A DNA stretch of 64,000 nucleotides from Nilaparvata lugens (GCF_014356525.2 NC_052505.1:1008915-1072914); one strand, 5' to 3'. Counted from the first letter of the stretch, positions 22,567 through 33,660 are shown. The notes: generated by a model from the sequence alone, not told the origin. Numbers and translations are program-made.

Positions 22567-23222
22567 AGACAATACAAGTATACAGAAGTATACAGACAAT
22601 GAAATCCCTGTACCACTCTTTAATACATTCTCATCTGGCATACGGACTTGCCATCTATGGAAGTACAACCAAGAGTAACCTTGATAAGATACTATTACAA
22701 CAAAAAAGAGCTCTCAGAATAACAATGAAGTTAAAAAGATTAGACTCAGTAAAACTCGTTTTTCCACAGTTTGGAATCTTAACAATCTATGGGCAATATA
22801 TTTTTGACGTAGTCATGTACTTTAAAAAATACTCGTCAACAGGATCACGAAACGAAACACATGGCTACAACACCAGATTTGGAAGGATCGAGGAGAGGCA
22901 TAGATTTGGATTTCTTTAAGAATAAAACATGTTTTATGGGGAGAAAATTTTTCAATATACTTCCTAGAGAGTTGAAAGAAATAGAGGAGTTTGTATACCT
23001 ACAAAAAAAATTGAAGGAATATTTGGTGGGACTATAACTCCTTTGCAGGAGTATGTCAATTTGACTGCAAGATTTTAGAATCTTGTTTTTTATCAAAATT
23101 TGTGACTTCTTTATTTGTAAAGGATGATTTTTGTGACGATATTAATAATTCTTGTTGTAATTTTACACTTTTCAGATGTATTTTGTGCATTTTGATGAAT
23201 AAAGTAATTTTCAATTCAATTC
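22567..23222 (+). mobile_element. 5'-truncated non-LTR retrotransposon with target-site duplication
   Basis: Flanked by AACCTC direct repeats (22561-22566 and 23223-23228); the empty site is visible at about 17738. Encodes an RT C-terminal segment: 'SLIHSHLAYGLAIYG', 'LLQQKRALRITMKLK', 'HGYNTRFG', then after a frameshift near 22915 'GRKFFNILPRELKEIEEF'. It ends with a polyadenylation-like AATAAA and a short (TTCAA)n-type tail. Confidence 0.85.
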
Positions 23223-23336
23223 AACCTCTAGACTGTGTATTCCAAATTAAGGTTTAAAAGCAGTTTTGGGCGAATGCCTGTTGTTTTTACCTGCATTGTA
23301 TCTATTGTCTATGAATAAATAAATAAATGATTGATT

Positions 23337-23480
23337 ATTTTGAAGGAGAATGAACAGTTAATATTTCATCAATAAACCTGTATCAGCTACCATCTATAGA
23401 AGGCATTGACAAGACAGAGGATCGGCAACGTTGTTCACCTATCTTTTTCCACTGCCATTATAACGTGGACCTCACTATAG
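23337..23480. repeat. Dispersed repeat also at 58165-58317
   Basis: Contains 'AATAAACCTGTATCAGCTAC' and 'ACAGAGGATCGGCAACGTT'; same order at 58165-58317. It ends about 20 bp before the acceptor of the LRR exon. Confidence 0.75.
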
Positions 23481-23502
23481 GAAGTTTTTCTTGTTGAAAC
23501 AG

Positions 23503-23697
23503 GTTACTGTCTCACCACAACGTGTGGAGTAGAAGCGTGGAGGTGACAGAGCAGATCCTTCACCCTGAGCACGATGCCAGCGAGGACTGTTCACAGTTGT
23601 CCTCCCTCAACTTGGCTCACAACCAGTTCACATCCGTTCCGGTTGTACTGTCCTGTCTGGCTGTCAACCTAACCAGGCTCAATCTTTCTTACAACAG
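23503..23697 (+). CDS. Lrrk: LRRK-type kinase, leucine-rich-repeat exon (first plus-strand exon visible)
   Basis: Internal exon of 195 bp: acceptor 'TTGTTGAAACAG' ends at 23502, one base completes a codon, and the donor GTCAGT follows 23697 after two bases (AG). Peptide includes 'CSQLSSLNLAHNQFTSVPVV' and 'CLAVNLTRLNLSYN', two LRRs with the LxxLxLxxN consensus. Phase fits the exon at 28211: AG + T gives Ser and the LRR continues as 'NLTRLNLSYN' then 'SLRSM'. Earlier N-terminal exons (ankyrin/LRR region in this family) are not found between 18264 and 23502. Confidence 0.9.
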
Positions 23698-23825
23698 GTC
23701 AGTTGCACAAGATATATATGAGAATCAATTGATATCAAGGCTCGTACAGACCAAAGGTGGGTTTTGGTTTGTGCATAAACTGCCGACGTCGACCACGACA
23801 GACTTATATACGTACGGGTGATATC

Positions 23826-24999
23826 AGGACCTCCTAAATACCGGACCTGCGCCTGTGTGAAAATCTAGGTAAAATGGCGCCGATAGTTGGTGGGGTCTCA
23901 ACTCAGCTGACACTGATTTGTTGTCATCAGTTTTTAGTATTTAGTTGTAGTTAAGTGAAGTTTGTTTACAATGTCACAGGCTTTGTAATATTTACGAGTT
24001 TTATAATTGATCAATTATTATTCTATAATTGATTATCTAATATGCAATAGAGATTCAAATTAGATTTTTTTAGTATTCAAAGTGTTTAATGAATTCAAAT
24101 TGTGAATAGTAAAGTTTTAAAAATTTAAAATGTATAGTGAGTGTTGAGTGTTAGAAGTGTATTCAGTGTTGAAAGTTGTAATCAACAATAGTTTTATTAT
24201 ATTCAACCGTAGATTAATTTTTGTTTATCATCCGTAACTCAACATTTAGCTTTATAACAACATGCTACAATGAGTATGAACAGTTTTAATTAAACATGCC
24301 TAGAAATTGTTGTGTCCCTGGGTGTAAATCGAACTATATCATAGAAAACCCCCTTATGACAATTTATACTTTTCCCAAAGATAAAGAGCTGAGGAAAAAA
24401 TGGACAAGGTGTAGAAAGATTTTAATTCACCAACAATTCGGCTGTGTGTATCAATTATTTTAGAGCATCAGACATTATTAAAGAAGACAAGTTTTTGTGT
24501 GAAGATGGTTCTTATGTGACTGTTCCAAGAAAAAATGTAAAACTATGTGATGGTGCCTTCCCTACAATTTTTCCAAACCAACCTTCTTACAACACAATTA
24601 AATCGTGTGTAAAGGTATTGGGCAAAATATTTCTAAACAATAACTGCAACATGAAGAATAATATCAGTTGCCCAAGCAAACAAAGTTGCAAAAATTGAGA
24701 ACATTGAATTCTTAGGCTAGAATAAAATAACGATAATTATAAGCTATGTGCATGAGAATTGCACTTGAATGCTATGTGCATGAGAATAAATAAAGTCCAG
24801 TTACCCTATCAAATAATTACTTCTTTAATAAACCTTAAATCACTTAAACTAAACCATAATTATTTAAATACTTGAAAATTATTTTGAACAGTAATAAGTT
24901 ATTAGAGGGAGCTGGAACCTAGCTGATGGCAGTAAGTTAGTTCACCAACTATGGCGGCCATCTTGTTTGTATGCTCAGGTCCGGTATTTAGGAGGTCCT
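23826..24999 (+). mobile_element. TIR DNA transposon carrying a THAP-domain ORF, P-element-like candidate
   Basis: Perfect 24-bp terminal inverted repeats: 23826-23849 ('AGGACCTCCTAAATACCGGA' + CCTG) and 24976-24999. Flanking imperfect direct repeats GGTGATATC (23817-23825) and GGTAATATC (25000-25008). At 1.17 kb it is too short for a full transposase and encodes a broken THAP zinc-finger start (24296-24698). THAP plus TIRs fits the P-element superfamily; the 9-bp flank is one base off the usual 8. It lies in the first visible Lrrk intron. Confidence 0.75.
24296..24698 (+). pseudogene. THAP-domain DNA-binding protein fragment (transposase N-terminus), frameshifted
   Basis: ATG at 24296 opens 'MPRNCCVPGCKSNY', the C-x4-C start of a THAP finger, then 'TFPKDKELRKKWTRC' with the conserved W. 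A single-base shift near 24440 moves the reading to 'VCINYFRASDIIKEDKF', matching the C-x2-H-F part of THAP with His replaced by Tyr. It continues as 'GAFPTIFPNQPSY', the typical sequence after a THAP finger (AVPTIF), and stops at 24698. The rest of a P-type transposase (RNase H-like and GTP-binding parts) is absent. Confidence 0.75.
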
Positions 25000-25008
25000 G
25001 GTAATATC

Positions 25009-26680
25009 CATACTGTCCAAATTTCAAACTTGAAAAAATATCTGATCGAAAAACTTTTTATTATTGGATGTGATAATTATTACCAAAACATAACAAATAA
25101 TATCAACATATTGCCATCTAAGAGTAAGACCCCAACCTCCCCCTTTAAAATACAAACCACTCTCGGTCTCACTCAGCACCATATCGCGCATGCGTTAGTA
25201 ACGGTTTTTTCCCGTTCCATTCAGTCAGTTCTTTGAATGTAACGTTCTTTGTGATGATGGTTACCGAGCACTGTAACAGGAGCCAATCTTCATTCTATTT
25301 TGATGATGATATTATTATCCAATGATGATTTATCATTAAATTCAATATATAATCAATATATTATTATTTTATTCAATAAAATAAAGATTACTTTTGAATA
25401 ATAAAATATAAAGTTGTTATGTCACTGATGTTAAAAAACACTATAAATAAGTCAGCATATTGTCATCTCAAAGCAAAAAACTAACCCCCTAACCTCCCCT
25501 TTTACATTTAGAACATAACTCTTGGTAAAAACCTCCAATCTCTACCAGCATATTGCAATTTTAAAGCAAAATCCTAACCCCCTAACCTATATTTTCACCT
25601 TTGAAATATGAAAAAGCATAATTCTACCTGGACCGTAGCCCTTTCTAGCATATTGCAATTTCTAAGCGAAAACCAAACCTACCCTTATGAAACATTATGT
25701 TAAATATAACCTAAAAAACCTAACCCCTAACCCTTTCACATTTAATATTTTAGATTTCAAAGCAAAATCCGATACCCCTAAACTATCCTTTCATCTTTGA
25801 AACATCGAAAACATAACTCTACCTGGACCCTAGCCCCGTCTAGCATATTGCAATTTCAAAGCAAAAATCTAACCTATCCTTATGAAACATTATTAAATAT
25901 AATGTTCAGCTGTTCTTAGTAAGAATTTGTGTGTATTTTTGGCTTCAAAATTAATAAAATAACTTAATTAATAAATGCAGTGATAATTAAGTGTAATATT
26001 TAACTATAATTTGGTGTTTTAATTTTTCTAAATTTAAATTTGCATCTCATATTTATTTTTGGACGAAAGTTGACCTTGAACTTCTTACAGAACAAACATA
26101 ACCTATTTTTTGGACATGTAATCAAAATTTGGGAATGGAATGTTTTGGGCCAAGCTTGTTGTTCCTTCCCAATCATATTTATATGATTTGTTATTGTATC
26201 CACGTATAAATAAATAAATAAATAATAACCTAAATAAATTAACCCCTCACCCTTTCACATTTAATACTTTAGATTTATTTGTCATCTTCAGAACAAAACA
26301 TAAACATGTGGTTCATTCTCTAGAACTAAACATATCCATTTTATGATGTGCAAGTTGAATCTTGTCGGCACGCAATCAGCTGATAATAGATACTCAAAGA
26401 ATACTTTTGAATAACTATGTGATAACTGTGACGGTTGCTGGCCGTTACTGTGTATCTGAGACAAAGAGAAGCTGCTTTTAAAATAACAAACCACTCTCTG
26501 TCTCGGTCGGTTTAAAATATAATTGAACAGAACCTTCTAGGTTATTCCGACAATTTGAAATCCAGCTGATCTAAGATCTTTTTCTGATGTAGTCAAGGAC
26601 GGCATTTACGCACAAACAAAACCCCGCTTTAAATCTGTATTCGCACTCAACAGTGAGAGTGAACTGTGAAAATATAATAA
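25009..26680. repeat. Intron with degenerate tandem repeats (about 25440-25900)
   Basis: 'AGCATATTGCAATTT' recurs at about 25549, 25648 and 25840 followed by 'AAAGCAAAA' and C-rich 'CTAACCCCCTAACC' text; the 25648 and 25840 units are about 190 bp apart. The remainder (25009-25440 and 25900-26680) shows AT-rich sequence, an A/T tail (26190-26225) and no gene. Confidence 0.55.
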
Positions 26681-27046
26681 CTAGTAGTTCTGTGAACAGT
26701 AGACCTATTCTCATCCACAAGTACCTGATTGAAACTATAGACCTTATGGAAATACAGCAATAGACTGGCTTCTTCACACATCGTGTAATCACTTGTCAGC
26801 TGATTTATGATGAATAATTCTATAGTCTGATTTTTACTCTAATATTGGCTTATGGAGGAGGCTCCTTTTTCCTTTTATATTATCCTTTAAATGCAAAATT
26901 ACCAAGAACATATATGTCAAATTTCATGAAAATCTATTACCGCGTTTCGACGTAAATGCGCAACATATAAACATTTAAACATTTAAACATTAAGAGGAAT
27001 GCCAAACCGTCGACTTGAATCTTAGACCTCACTTCGCTCGGTCAAT
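26681..27046 (-). repeat. TTGACCGAGC-family repeat copy
   Basis: Starts 'CTAGTAGTTCTGTGAACAGT' and ends 'CTCACTTCGCTCGGTCAAT' on the plus strand, with a small internal deletion. Confidence 0.8.
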
Positions 27047-28210
27047 AATTGTATTATTAATACTCACTTGGCAGGACTGAGTGGAAAAACTTTAATTAGA
27101 ACTCATGGGAATAATTATATTTTCACTAGGGATGGGTATCGATACATCGATGTTTAAAAACATCGATGTTTTTAACATCAATGTCTACTGTTCGATGTTT
27201 TTCACTTATCGATGGTTTTACCTAGATAATTTTTCACTGTTCACTCTCACTGTTGTGGATCCAGCTCACAAATTATAAGCAAATTTATAAGCATACAGTA
27301 TAAGAAAAAGTAATTAAAGTATATAAGTACTACAGTAGTACTATTTTGATACAATCGACAGAAATATGGCAGCAGTGTACTCCCTAATCAAATAAAATCA
27401 AATCCTTTTCATAACGATTGGATAAAGTTTTATTGCCAAATCAATAGAAATTAGAGGAATTATGATAAGAAATATCATGGGCAATAAAGCCCCATGTTTC
27501 AAACTAAGGTTTGCACGAATTAGAGTATCTATATAGCTTTATATGCTGGTTTTCAGTTGGGTTGATCAATTTAATATTATCAATTCCATTTATTTATTTA
27601 TTTATTCCATTGGCATTACAGATCATAATTATAATAAATATAATATGATTGGGAGAAGACAACAGGCATAGCCCAAACTGTCTTCTCCCAATTTTACAGA
27701 TAAAAGTTTCAAAAAAGAATAAGGTTAAGATTTCATTTTCACTTCAAAAAGTCCAATTCCACTTCAAAACTAATGACTAACTAAAAATTTTTATATTTAA
27801 AAAGTGATTAAAACAAAATATGTCACTCAATCTCTCAGATTGGAAATTTTTGAGTAATTTTGCAAAATTTTAATTTATTATTATTTTATTTATTTTTAGT
27901 CTGGTTGATCAATTTAATATTATATTATTATTATTATTATGTTTGTTTCTGTCCATAATGTTGATGGATGGTCACAGATAGACAAGTCATTAAAAATGAA
28001 AGAAAAAGCATGCACTCAAGGCAAGAGCAGGCATCAAGTAAAATACCACTCCAAAGCAGCACTTTCACAACTGAAAAACTCATTCAGCGTATAAAACGGG
28101 TGATCCTCAAGGAACAGCCTCAACTTTCTCCTCAGGCTTGCCAGTGGCAAGCATGTTGTATGCTGGTTCTAAACTCTGAGTAATCAATCTTTTATGTCGT
28201 TTTTTTCCAG
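27047..28210. other. Lrrk intron, no gene recognised
   Basis: A cluster of ATCGAT/CATCGATG motifs with inverted symmetry at 27130-27225 is probably the end of a DNA transposon. A hairpin-type dispersed repeat with 'GGGAGAAGACA' and 'TGTCTTCTCCC' lies at 27650-27690. Otherwise AT-rich. Confidence 0.45.
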
Positions 28211-28389
28211 TTTACGTTCGATGAGCCACATCACATCATACCCAAGTTCCTTGAAGCAATTAGATCTAAGTCATAATCAGGTGTGCTGTTGGCCGAGCTT
28301 ACCGCAAATTGAAACCACTGACACGATGGAGCAAGCTGCTGTCACCTGCTATGCTCCTGAACTAAACGCCAAACCAATCAAACTGTCAG
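28211..28389 (+). CDS. Lrrk: LRRK-type kinase, leucine-rich-repeat exon
   Basis: Internal exon of 179 bp: acceptor 'TTTTTTCCAG' ends at 28210, donor GTTAGT follows 28389. It begins with one base (completing AG|T) and ends with one base (G, joined to CA at 35567 to give Ala). Peptide includes 'YPSSLKQLDLSHNQVCCWPS', one LRR, then a non-LRR loop 'MEQAAVTCYAPELNAKP'. Phases match both neighbours, supporting real splicing to 23697 and to 35567 across introns of 4.5 and 7.2 kb. Confidence 0.9.
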
Positions 28390-28534
28390 GTTAGTCAACT
28401 TTTGGAACATAGTTCTTAGTCTAAAGCAACGATTACTGACTAAACAACAACAATCAAATGTAATATTGAACATCATATTGAATGAAATAGTAAATATAAT
28501 ACACCGTGATTCAAAAAGAATACCACAATTGAAT

Positions 28535-29425
28535 GAAAAAAAGACTAAGAAATTGTCAAAAAACCACTGATTTAAAGACCACTGATACCTTGTATCTGAT
28601 AAAATAGGTAGGGAATTGAAGAGGAATGGATTTCATGTTGCTTTCAAGGCCAAACCGATTTTAAATAGTCTATTTAGCTGGAGTAAAGACAAAATTGATA
28701 TTTGCGATAAAAGCGGGGTGTACAAACTTAAATGTGATGATTGTAATGCTTGTTACGTGGGTCAGACTGGTAGAAGTTTCAAAAGTAGAATTAAAGAACA
28801 CATCAGAGATTGGAATAAACAAAATGGGGAATCTAACTTTGCAGAACATTTGATAACAATAATCACAAGTTCACAGTTAAGGAGAATGTTGAGTTTCTGC
28901 ATGTTAATAACAAAGGCAGATCTTTGAATATTCTAGAGCTTTAGAAATAACAAGAGTAATTAAGGAAAATCCCAGTACAGTTTAAATGACCAGATTCATT
29001 TCAACCATAAACCTACGAATTTAGTTTTATCATAAAATTGTAAGCATACATTAGTCAATAGTTTTTCCATTTACATATTTGTTTTATTATCTTTCACAAT
29101 TGTTTTCTTGGTTCTTATAGAACTGGTACTCAAAGTAAATTTTATTATCATGGCGATTCTGTTGCTTAAGCCGCCATTTTGTCACACCGTTGAGGGGGAG
29201 GAGACTGTCTAGCTAGGCCAATGGCAGGCGTTCATGCCCTTGACCAATAGCAGTACTCGCCTACTAGTATAAATTCTGCTGCTCTTGTATTTAGTCTTAG
29301 TTTATCAGAGATTGACAATGGTGTAATAACCGAAACCGGTTTTTAAATCAGTGGTTTTTTGACAATTTCTTAGTCTTTTTTTATTCAATATGGATAATTA
29401 CCACAATATCAACTTCTCAACTACA
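28535..29425 (+). mobile_element. Penelope-like retroelement, 5'-truncated
   Basis: Bounded by inverted 'GACTAAGAAATTGTCAAAAA' (28543) and 'TTTTTGACAATTTCTTAGTC' (about 29355). It encodes a GIY-YIG endonuclease (28616-28927). A promoter-like block at 29150-29300 has 'GGCCAATGGC', 'GACCAATAGC' and a TATAAA at 29269. 'TAACCGAAACCGGTT' near 29328 resembles the conserved element ends that carry hammerhead-type motifs in this class; the ribozyme itself is not established here. A short relative is at 52157-52310. Confidence 0.75.
28616..28927 (+). pseudogene. GIY-YIG endonuclease domain of a Penelope-like element
   Basis: The peptide shows 'SGVYKLKCDDC' (GIY-equivalent, with the Cys pair typical of Penelope), 'CYVGQTGRSFKSRIKEHI' (YIG-equivalent and conserved Arg) and 'SNFAEHL'. 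The frame shifts near 28860 and reading continues in another frame. Reverse-transcriptase sequence upstream is missing. Confidence 0.85.
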
Positions 29426-29574
29426 CAAAAAAGAAAAAAAAGAATACCACAACTTTGAAAATTGATAACTCTGCAAAGAATAAATGGAGAGTAAAGCACT
29501 ATCAGTCATCGATTTGAGGAAGCTCTGAAGTTTTTTTAGTTCCTTATTTAGTCGCATTGGCACTCATCTGTCCG

Positions 29575-29870
29575 TGCCTATTTGAATGAAAACTATCCGA
29601 GGCAATGGATCGGCTGCTAAGCAGCTCGAGACAGAGCACTTCATCACTGGCCTCCAAGAATCCCTGAGCTCACCCCCTCCGTTTTTTTCTAGTACGTTAA
29701 AGATAAAGTGTATCGACCTCCTTTACCAGCTGACATTGAGGAGCTCAAACAATAAATAACAGCAGTTATACAAACTGTTACGCCCGATATGCTACTGAGG
29801 GTGTGCAACGAGTTCGAGTATCGTATTGATATCACTCGAGTGTCTGGAGAGGGTCACATTGAACATTTGT
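29575..29870 (+). pseudogene. C-terminal fragment of a Tc1/mariner-type transposase
   Basis: Read across several frames, the fragment shows W-PP-R-I-P-E-L-T near 29645-29685 (third catalytic region, its Asp/Asn context altered), 'DKVYRPPLPADIEELKQ' near 29705-29755 and 'CNEFEYRIDITRVSGEGHIE' near 29805-29865. At least two stops interrupt it. It belongs to a different lineage from the 20.5-kb transposase. Confidence 0.65.
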
Positions 29871-30030
29871 GAACTTGTTTTCTAGTGGGGAAAAACTTAT
29901 TTTAATACTCTTCATTTCGATTTACAACCCAAGTTTCTATTATGTTTACTTGATTTAATACAGATTTTCAAAGTTGTGGTATTCTTTTTGAATCACGCTG
30001 TATAATAGATCAGCATTTATAAATACTTGG

Positions 30031-30568
30031 GGGCCGGGTTCCGAGCTCAGGATTTAGTTAAGTTCAAGACTTCAAACAGCTGGAGTCAGAGAATAGGCTT
30101 TCCAAAACGGGGCATAGCACTACCTCTGTAAACAAAGCCGTAGTGAATTCGTATGACGTCAGCACAGGTAGGGCTTCTACACCAATAAAAATTCGTTGAT
30201 TTCAGCTGATCTATATCAGCTTGTGTTTTTATTTGTGTGGGGATCCTACCTGTGCTGACGTCACACAAATGCACTACGGCTTTGTTTAGGGAGGTAGTTG
30301 GCGTAATCGCAGTTTTCATGATAATCTTCATTTTCTCATTTCTATAATTGGAAACATTTTTCCTTGCCGGAATGAAAAATTCCTAAATAATTCAAAATAG
30401 CTGAAACTTTACACTATTTTCTTTTTATTTTAATTGATGTTCAATTTTCTAGTTTTTCGAAATTTAATTTAAACTTTGCGACTATGACCCGTTTCGGAAA
30501 GCCAATTTTCTGACTCCAGCTGTTTAAAGTCTAGAACATAGCTAAATCACGAGCTCGGAAACCGGCCC
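30031..30568. mobile_element. MITE (GGGCCGG family) with a second foldback inside
   Basis: Ends 'GGGCCGGGTTCCGAGCTCAG' and 'GAGCTCGGAAACCGGCCC' match the family at 15505-16032. Within it, 30112-30297 is another palindrome with 'CTACCTCTGTAAACAAAGCC' and its near complement, each arm containing TGACGTCA. Confidence 0.8.
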
Positions 30569-31071
30569 TAAATGATCATGTCTGGATACTCAAAGAATTC
30601 CTCAATCTGAGGTTTCACTCAGCCAAATATCCAATTTCTCAAGAAAAGTCTGATGATCATATTTGACAATGGAGCTCAACAAACTATTGTATACCTTTTT
30701 GTACATTTTACAATAACTATCAAGAGATTTACTCCCTGATGGCACATATGGTATAATGGATTGATGGCACAGGGTACGCGTCAGGGTGTCACCTCGACAT
30801 TTTGAGCACAGGTGACAGCTTGTCCCCTAGCAAAAATACATCGCTACCGTCAAGTTGTCACCCCGTCAGCATATCACCTTCTTAAATAGCAGATGATATC
30901 CTGTCGTTACTGTACACGACTGAGTATCACCTTTCACAGTTTTTCTACTATGTACTATAATCATAATTGTCCAACTAATTTCGTTTCCCAAGCTTGAGCT
31001 TGCTCTTTTGTGAAGTAGTTCCTAATAGTTCATTTTATAGTTAATTTCATTATTCATGATCATCATCATTA
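30569..31071. repeat. Divergent units of the 93-bp minisatellite (about 30765-30950)
   Basis: 'CAGCATATCACCTTCTTAAA', 'GCAGATGATATCCTGTCGTT' and 'GTACACGAC' correspond to the main array at 33985-34800. Flanks show nothing else. Confidence 0.6.
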
Positions 31072-31077
31072 TTGGCA

Positions 31078-31745
31078 CTACAGCCCATGTAGAGCCTTAG
31101 CCTTCACAACCACATCCTTCCACCCCTCTCGACATTTTGCTCTTCTTCTCCATCTTCTTACACCCAGTCTTCGCAAATCCTCCTCCACATCGTCAACCCA
31201 CCGCTTTCTTGGTCTTCCTTGTAATCTTCTTCCTCCGGGTTTGCCTTCCAGCACCATTCTTGGCACCCTCCCTTCCGGCATTCTGCACACATGACCAGCC
31301 CATCTTAGCCTCATACTTTTCACAACAGATAAAATACTGGTCTCTTCGAACAATCTTCCAAGTTCTTCGTTTGTTCTTATCCTCCATATTTCATTTTCCT
31401 TGATTGCTCCAAAAATTCTTCTTAAAATCTTTCTTTCCCATCTCTGAAGCAGACCTTCTTCTCGTGTAGTCAATGTCCAAGCTTCGGCCCCATATGTCAC
31501 TATTGGTCTTGAAACTGTTGTGTAAATTTTTATTTTGCCTTTTTTTGACACATTTTTGGACTTCAGGATATTCTGCAGGGCGAAATACACCCTATTTCCG
31601 GACATTATCCTAGCATCCACTTCTTCCGCTACATTATTCTCTTCCGTTAGGGGTATCCAATCTCTTAGGGGTATCCTTCTCTTTTAGGGTACCCAAATAC
31701 TTGAATGATTTCACTTTCTCTAATTTCATTATTGCATTGTATATT
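31078..31745 (-). pseudogene. RTE/BovB-like non-LTR retrotransposon, C-terminal fragment, copy 1
   Basis: Frame 31620-31078: 'KGKIKIYTTVSRPIVTYGAE', 'LLQRWERKILRRIFG', 'MRLRWAGHVCRMPEGRVPRM', 'GRPRKRWVDDVEEDLRRLG', ending 'VKAKALHGL'. This is the thumb/C-terminal region of retrotransposons in which R-W-A-G-H-V-x-R-M is conserved. Upstream at 31740-31620 the reading 'VKSFKYLGTL' equivalent is disrupted by a small duplication near 31645-31680. A (CAT)n-like 3' end lies at 31058-31072. Confidence 0.85.
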
Positions 31746-33000
31746 GTATAGTCTATTGTTTTCTTTTGTAATGATTTGTCTTGTAGTTAGTTACATGGGT
31801 TTTGAGAAGATGAAGATTTCAAGAAATCCATCCTCTTTACATAGTTCAAGCCACTTTTCAATCAAACGGAATGGTTGAGTTTGAGACAAAGGAGCTTGAA
31901 GGGAATAAAACTCCCTACAATTCTAGTCTAATTGGATGTTTTTTCTTGTATTAATGCCCAGCTAGTGGGTGCCAAGTAGACACAGTAGTTTCAAGTAGCG
32001 TACTCCTTTCAAACTTTGAGATTGAATGAAAACACTAGTCTTGGCAACTCTTTTGTTTTGTATGGCCCCCACTGGAATCTTAGGGGACAACCTGTCGCTG
32101 CCGTACACGACACAATGGGCCATATGAATAAAAGTTGACATTTGCTTCATTTTCTATGAATAAACGTGAGCAAAACCTTTTGCTCATGCTCATCAAAAAA
32201 ATAGTTTGAGCATTTGCTCAAAAGTGTTTGAATAAACTAGAGCATTTGCTCAACTTTTTAAGCAAATGCCTCAAAAAATGTGAGTCTAGTCTGAAGCAGC
32301 TTATCACCTTTTGCTCATAGTAAAATGGCTCAACTAATTCGTGTGAGGAAGAGGAAACTATTCCAGATACGATTACAACCAATGGTTGAGTGCTATAAAA
32401 AATCTTTTTAGATTCAATCATGATATATATCACCAATATTCCTACAAAAGATTGAATACAAAAGATAGCATCTACCTGATATAGAGATAGCCATCACAAA
32501 TAGGAAATAGGCATTTAAGAAGATGAGAGTGTAGACGATTATAAGAAGATCTATATTATAAGAATATGCTGAAGATTATTATAAAGATGACATTTTTTCA
32601 CGCTATTATTTCAAATTCTAAACTCAACTAACCTAAAACTCTATTCATAAATAGAAAACAGCAGACGACGCAAACACAAGCGGTGCCCCCTACTTGCATA
32701 TTTAGCGCTTCCGTGAGCTATAAAAACAATGTAAGCGAATCAGATGATGAAAATCTTTAAAATAGAGTTCAGGAGCATAAGGTAAGAGTATAAGGTAGAG
32801 CTTATTCATATAAAAATGAGCAAATGCTTTTGCTTCTACCTTTTGCTCATGAGCAAAACCTTATGCTCAATGCTCTTGCTCATGAGCATTTGCTCTGGTT
32901 TTATTCATATGGGCCATTGTCATCTGCTCGCTCGCGTCAACTAGTCCCCCGTCAGCATGTCAGCTTCTGAAATAGCAGGTGACATCTTGTCGTTACCGTG
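31746..33000. repeat. Sequence shared with 33661-34015, then unassigned
   Basis: 31746-32118 is nearly identical to 33661-34015 (e.g. 'GGAATGGTTGAG', 'TGCCCAGCTAGTGGGTGCCA') and travels with the RTE-like fragment. 32119-32940 has many 'GAGCATTTGCTC'-type inverted motifs (32150-32300, 32815-32915) but no gene. 32941-33000 is one minisatellite unit. Confidence 0.6.
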
Positions 33001-33004
33001 CACG

Positions 33005-33660
33005 ACAGCCCATGTAGAGCTTAGCCTTCACAACCACATCCTTCCACCCCTCTCGACATTCTGCTCTTCTTCTCCACTCTTCCTTACACCCAACGCAAAC
33101 GCAAAGGCAAACGCAAATCCTCCTCCACATCGTCAACCCACCGCTTTCTTGGTCATCCTTGTAATCTTTTTCCTCCGGTTTTGCCTTCCACACCATTCTT
33201 GGCACCCTCCCTTCCGGCATTCTGCACACATGACCAGCCCATCTCAGCCTCATACTTTTCACAACAGATAAAATACTGGTCTCTTCGAACAATCTTCCAA
33301 GTTCTCGTTTGTTCGTATCCTCCATATTTCATTTTCCTTGATTGCTCCAAAAATTCTTCTTAAAATCTTTCTTCCCATCTCTGAAGCAGACCTTCTTCTC
33401 GTGTAGTCTATGTCCAAGCTTCGGCCCCATATGTCATTATTGGTCTTAAAACTGTTGTGTAAATTTTTATTTTGCCTTTTTTTGACACATTTTTGGACTT
33501 CAGGATATTCTGCAGGGCGAAATACACCCTATTTCCGGACATTATCCTAGCATCCACTTCTTCCGCTACATTATTCTCTTCCGTTATTAGGGTGCCCAAA
33601 TACTTGAATGATTTCACTTTCTCTAATTTCATTATTGCATTGTATATTGTATAGTTTATT
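33005..33660 (-). pseudogene. RTE/BovB-like non-LTR retrotransposon, C-terminal fragment, copy 2
   Basis: Near-duplicate of copy 1: 33632-33408 reads 'MKLEKVKSFKYLGTLITEEN' and 'SKKGKIKIYTTVLRPIM'; after a shift near 33360, 33325-33005 reads 'MRLRWAGHVCRMPEGRVPRM'. Differences include an expansion 'CGCAAACGCAAAGGCAAACG' near 33094. Confidence 0.85.

Larger units (their letters stand above)
28502..30000 (+). mobile_element. Mariner-type relic split by a Penelope-like element
   Basis: TIRs 'CACCGTGATTCAAAAAGAAT' (28502) and 'ATTCTTTTTGAATCACGCTG' (ending 30000), each bordered by TA. After 26 bp of left end a Penelope-like element intervenes; the mariner sequence resumes at about 29427 with a second 'AAAGAATACCACAACTTTG'. 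The C-terminal part of a transposase lies at 29575-29870. Confidence 0.8.

Noticed and set aside
3017..23697. Two complete head-to-head LRRK genes sharing a promoter between 14.1 and 23.5 kb
   Set aside because: No kinase, ROC or LRR exon lies upstream of 14112 on the minus strand, the minus exons carry only the gene end, and a gap lies between, so a rearranged or misplaced segment fits better.
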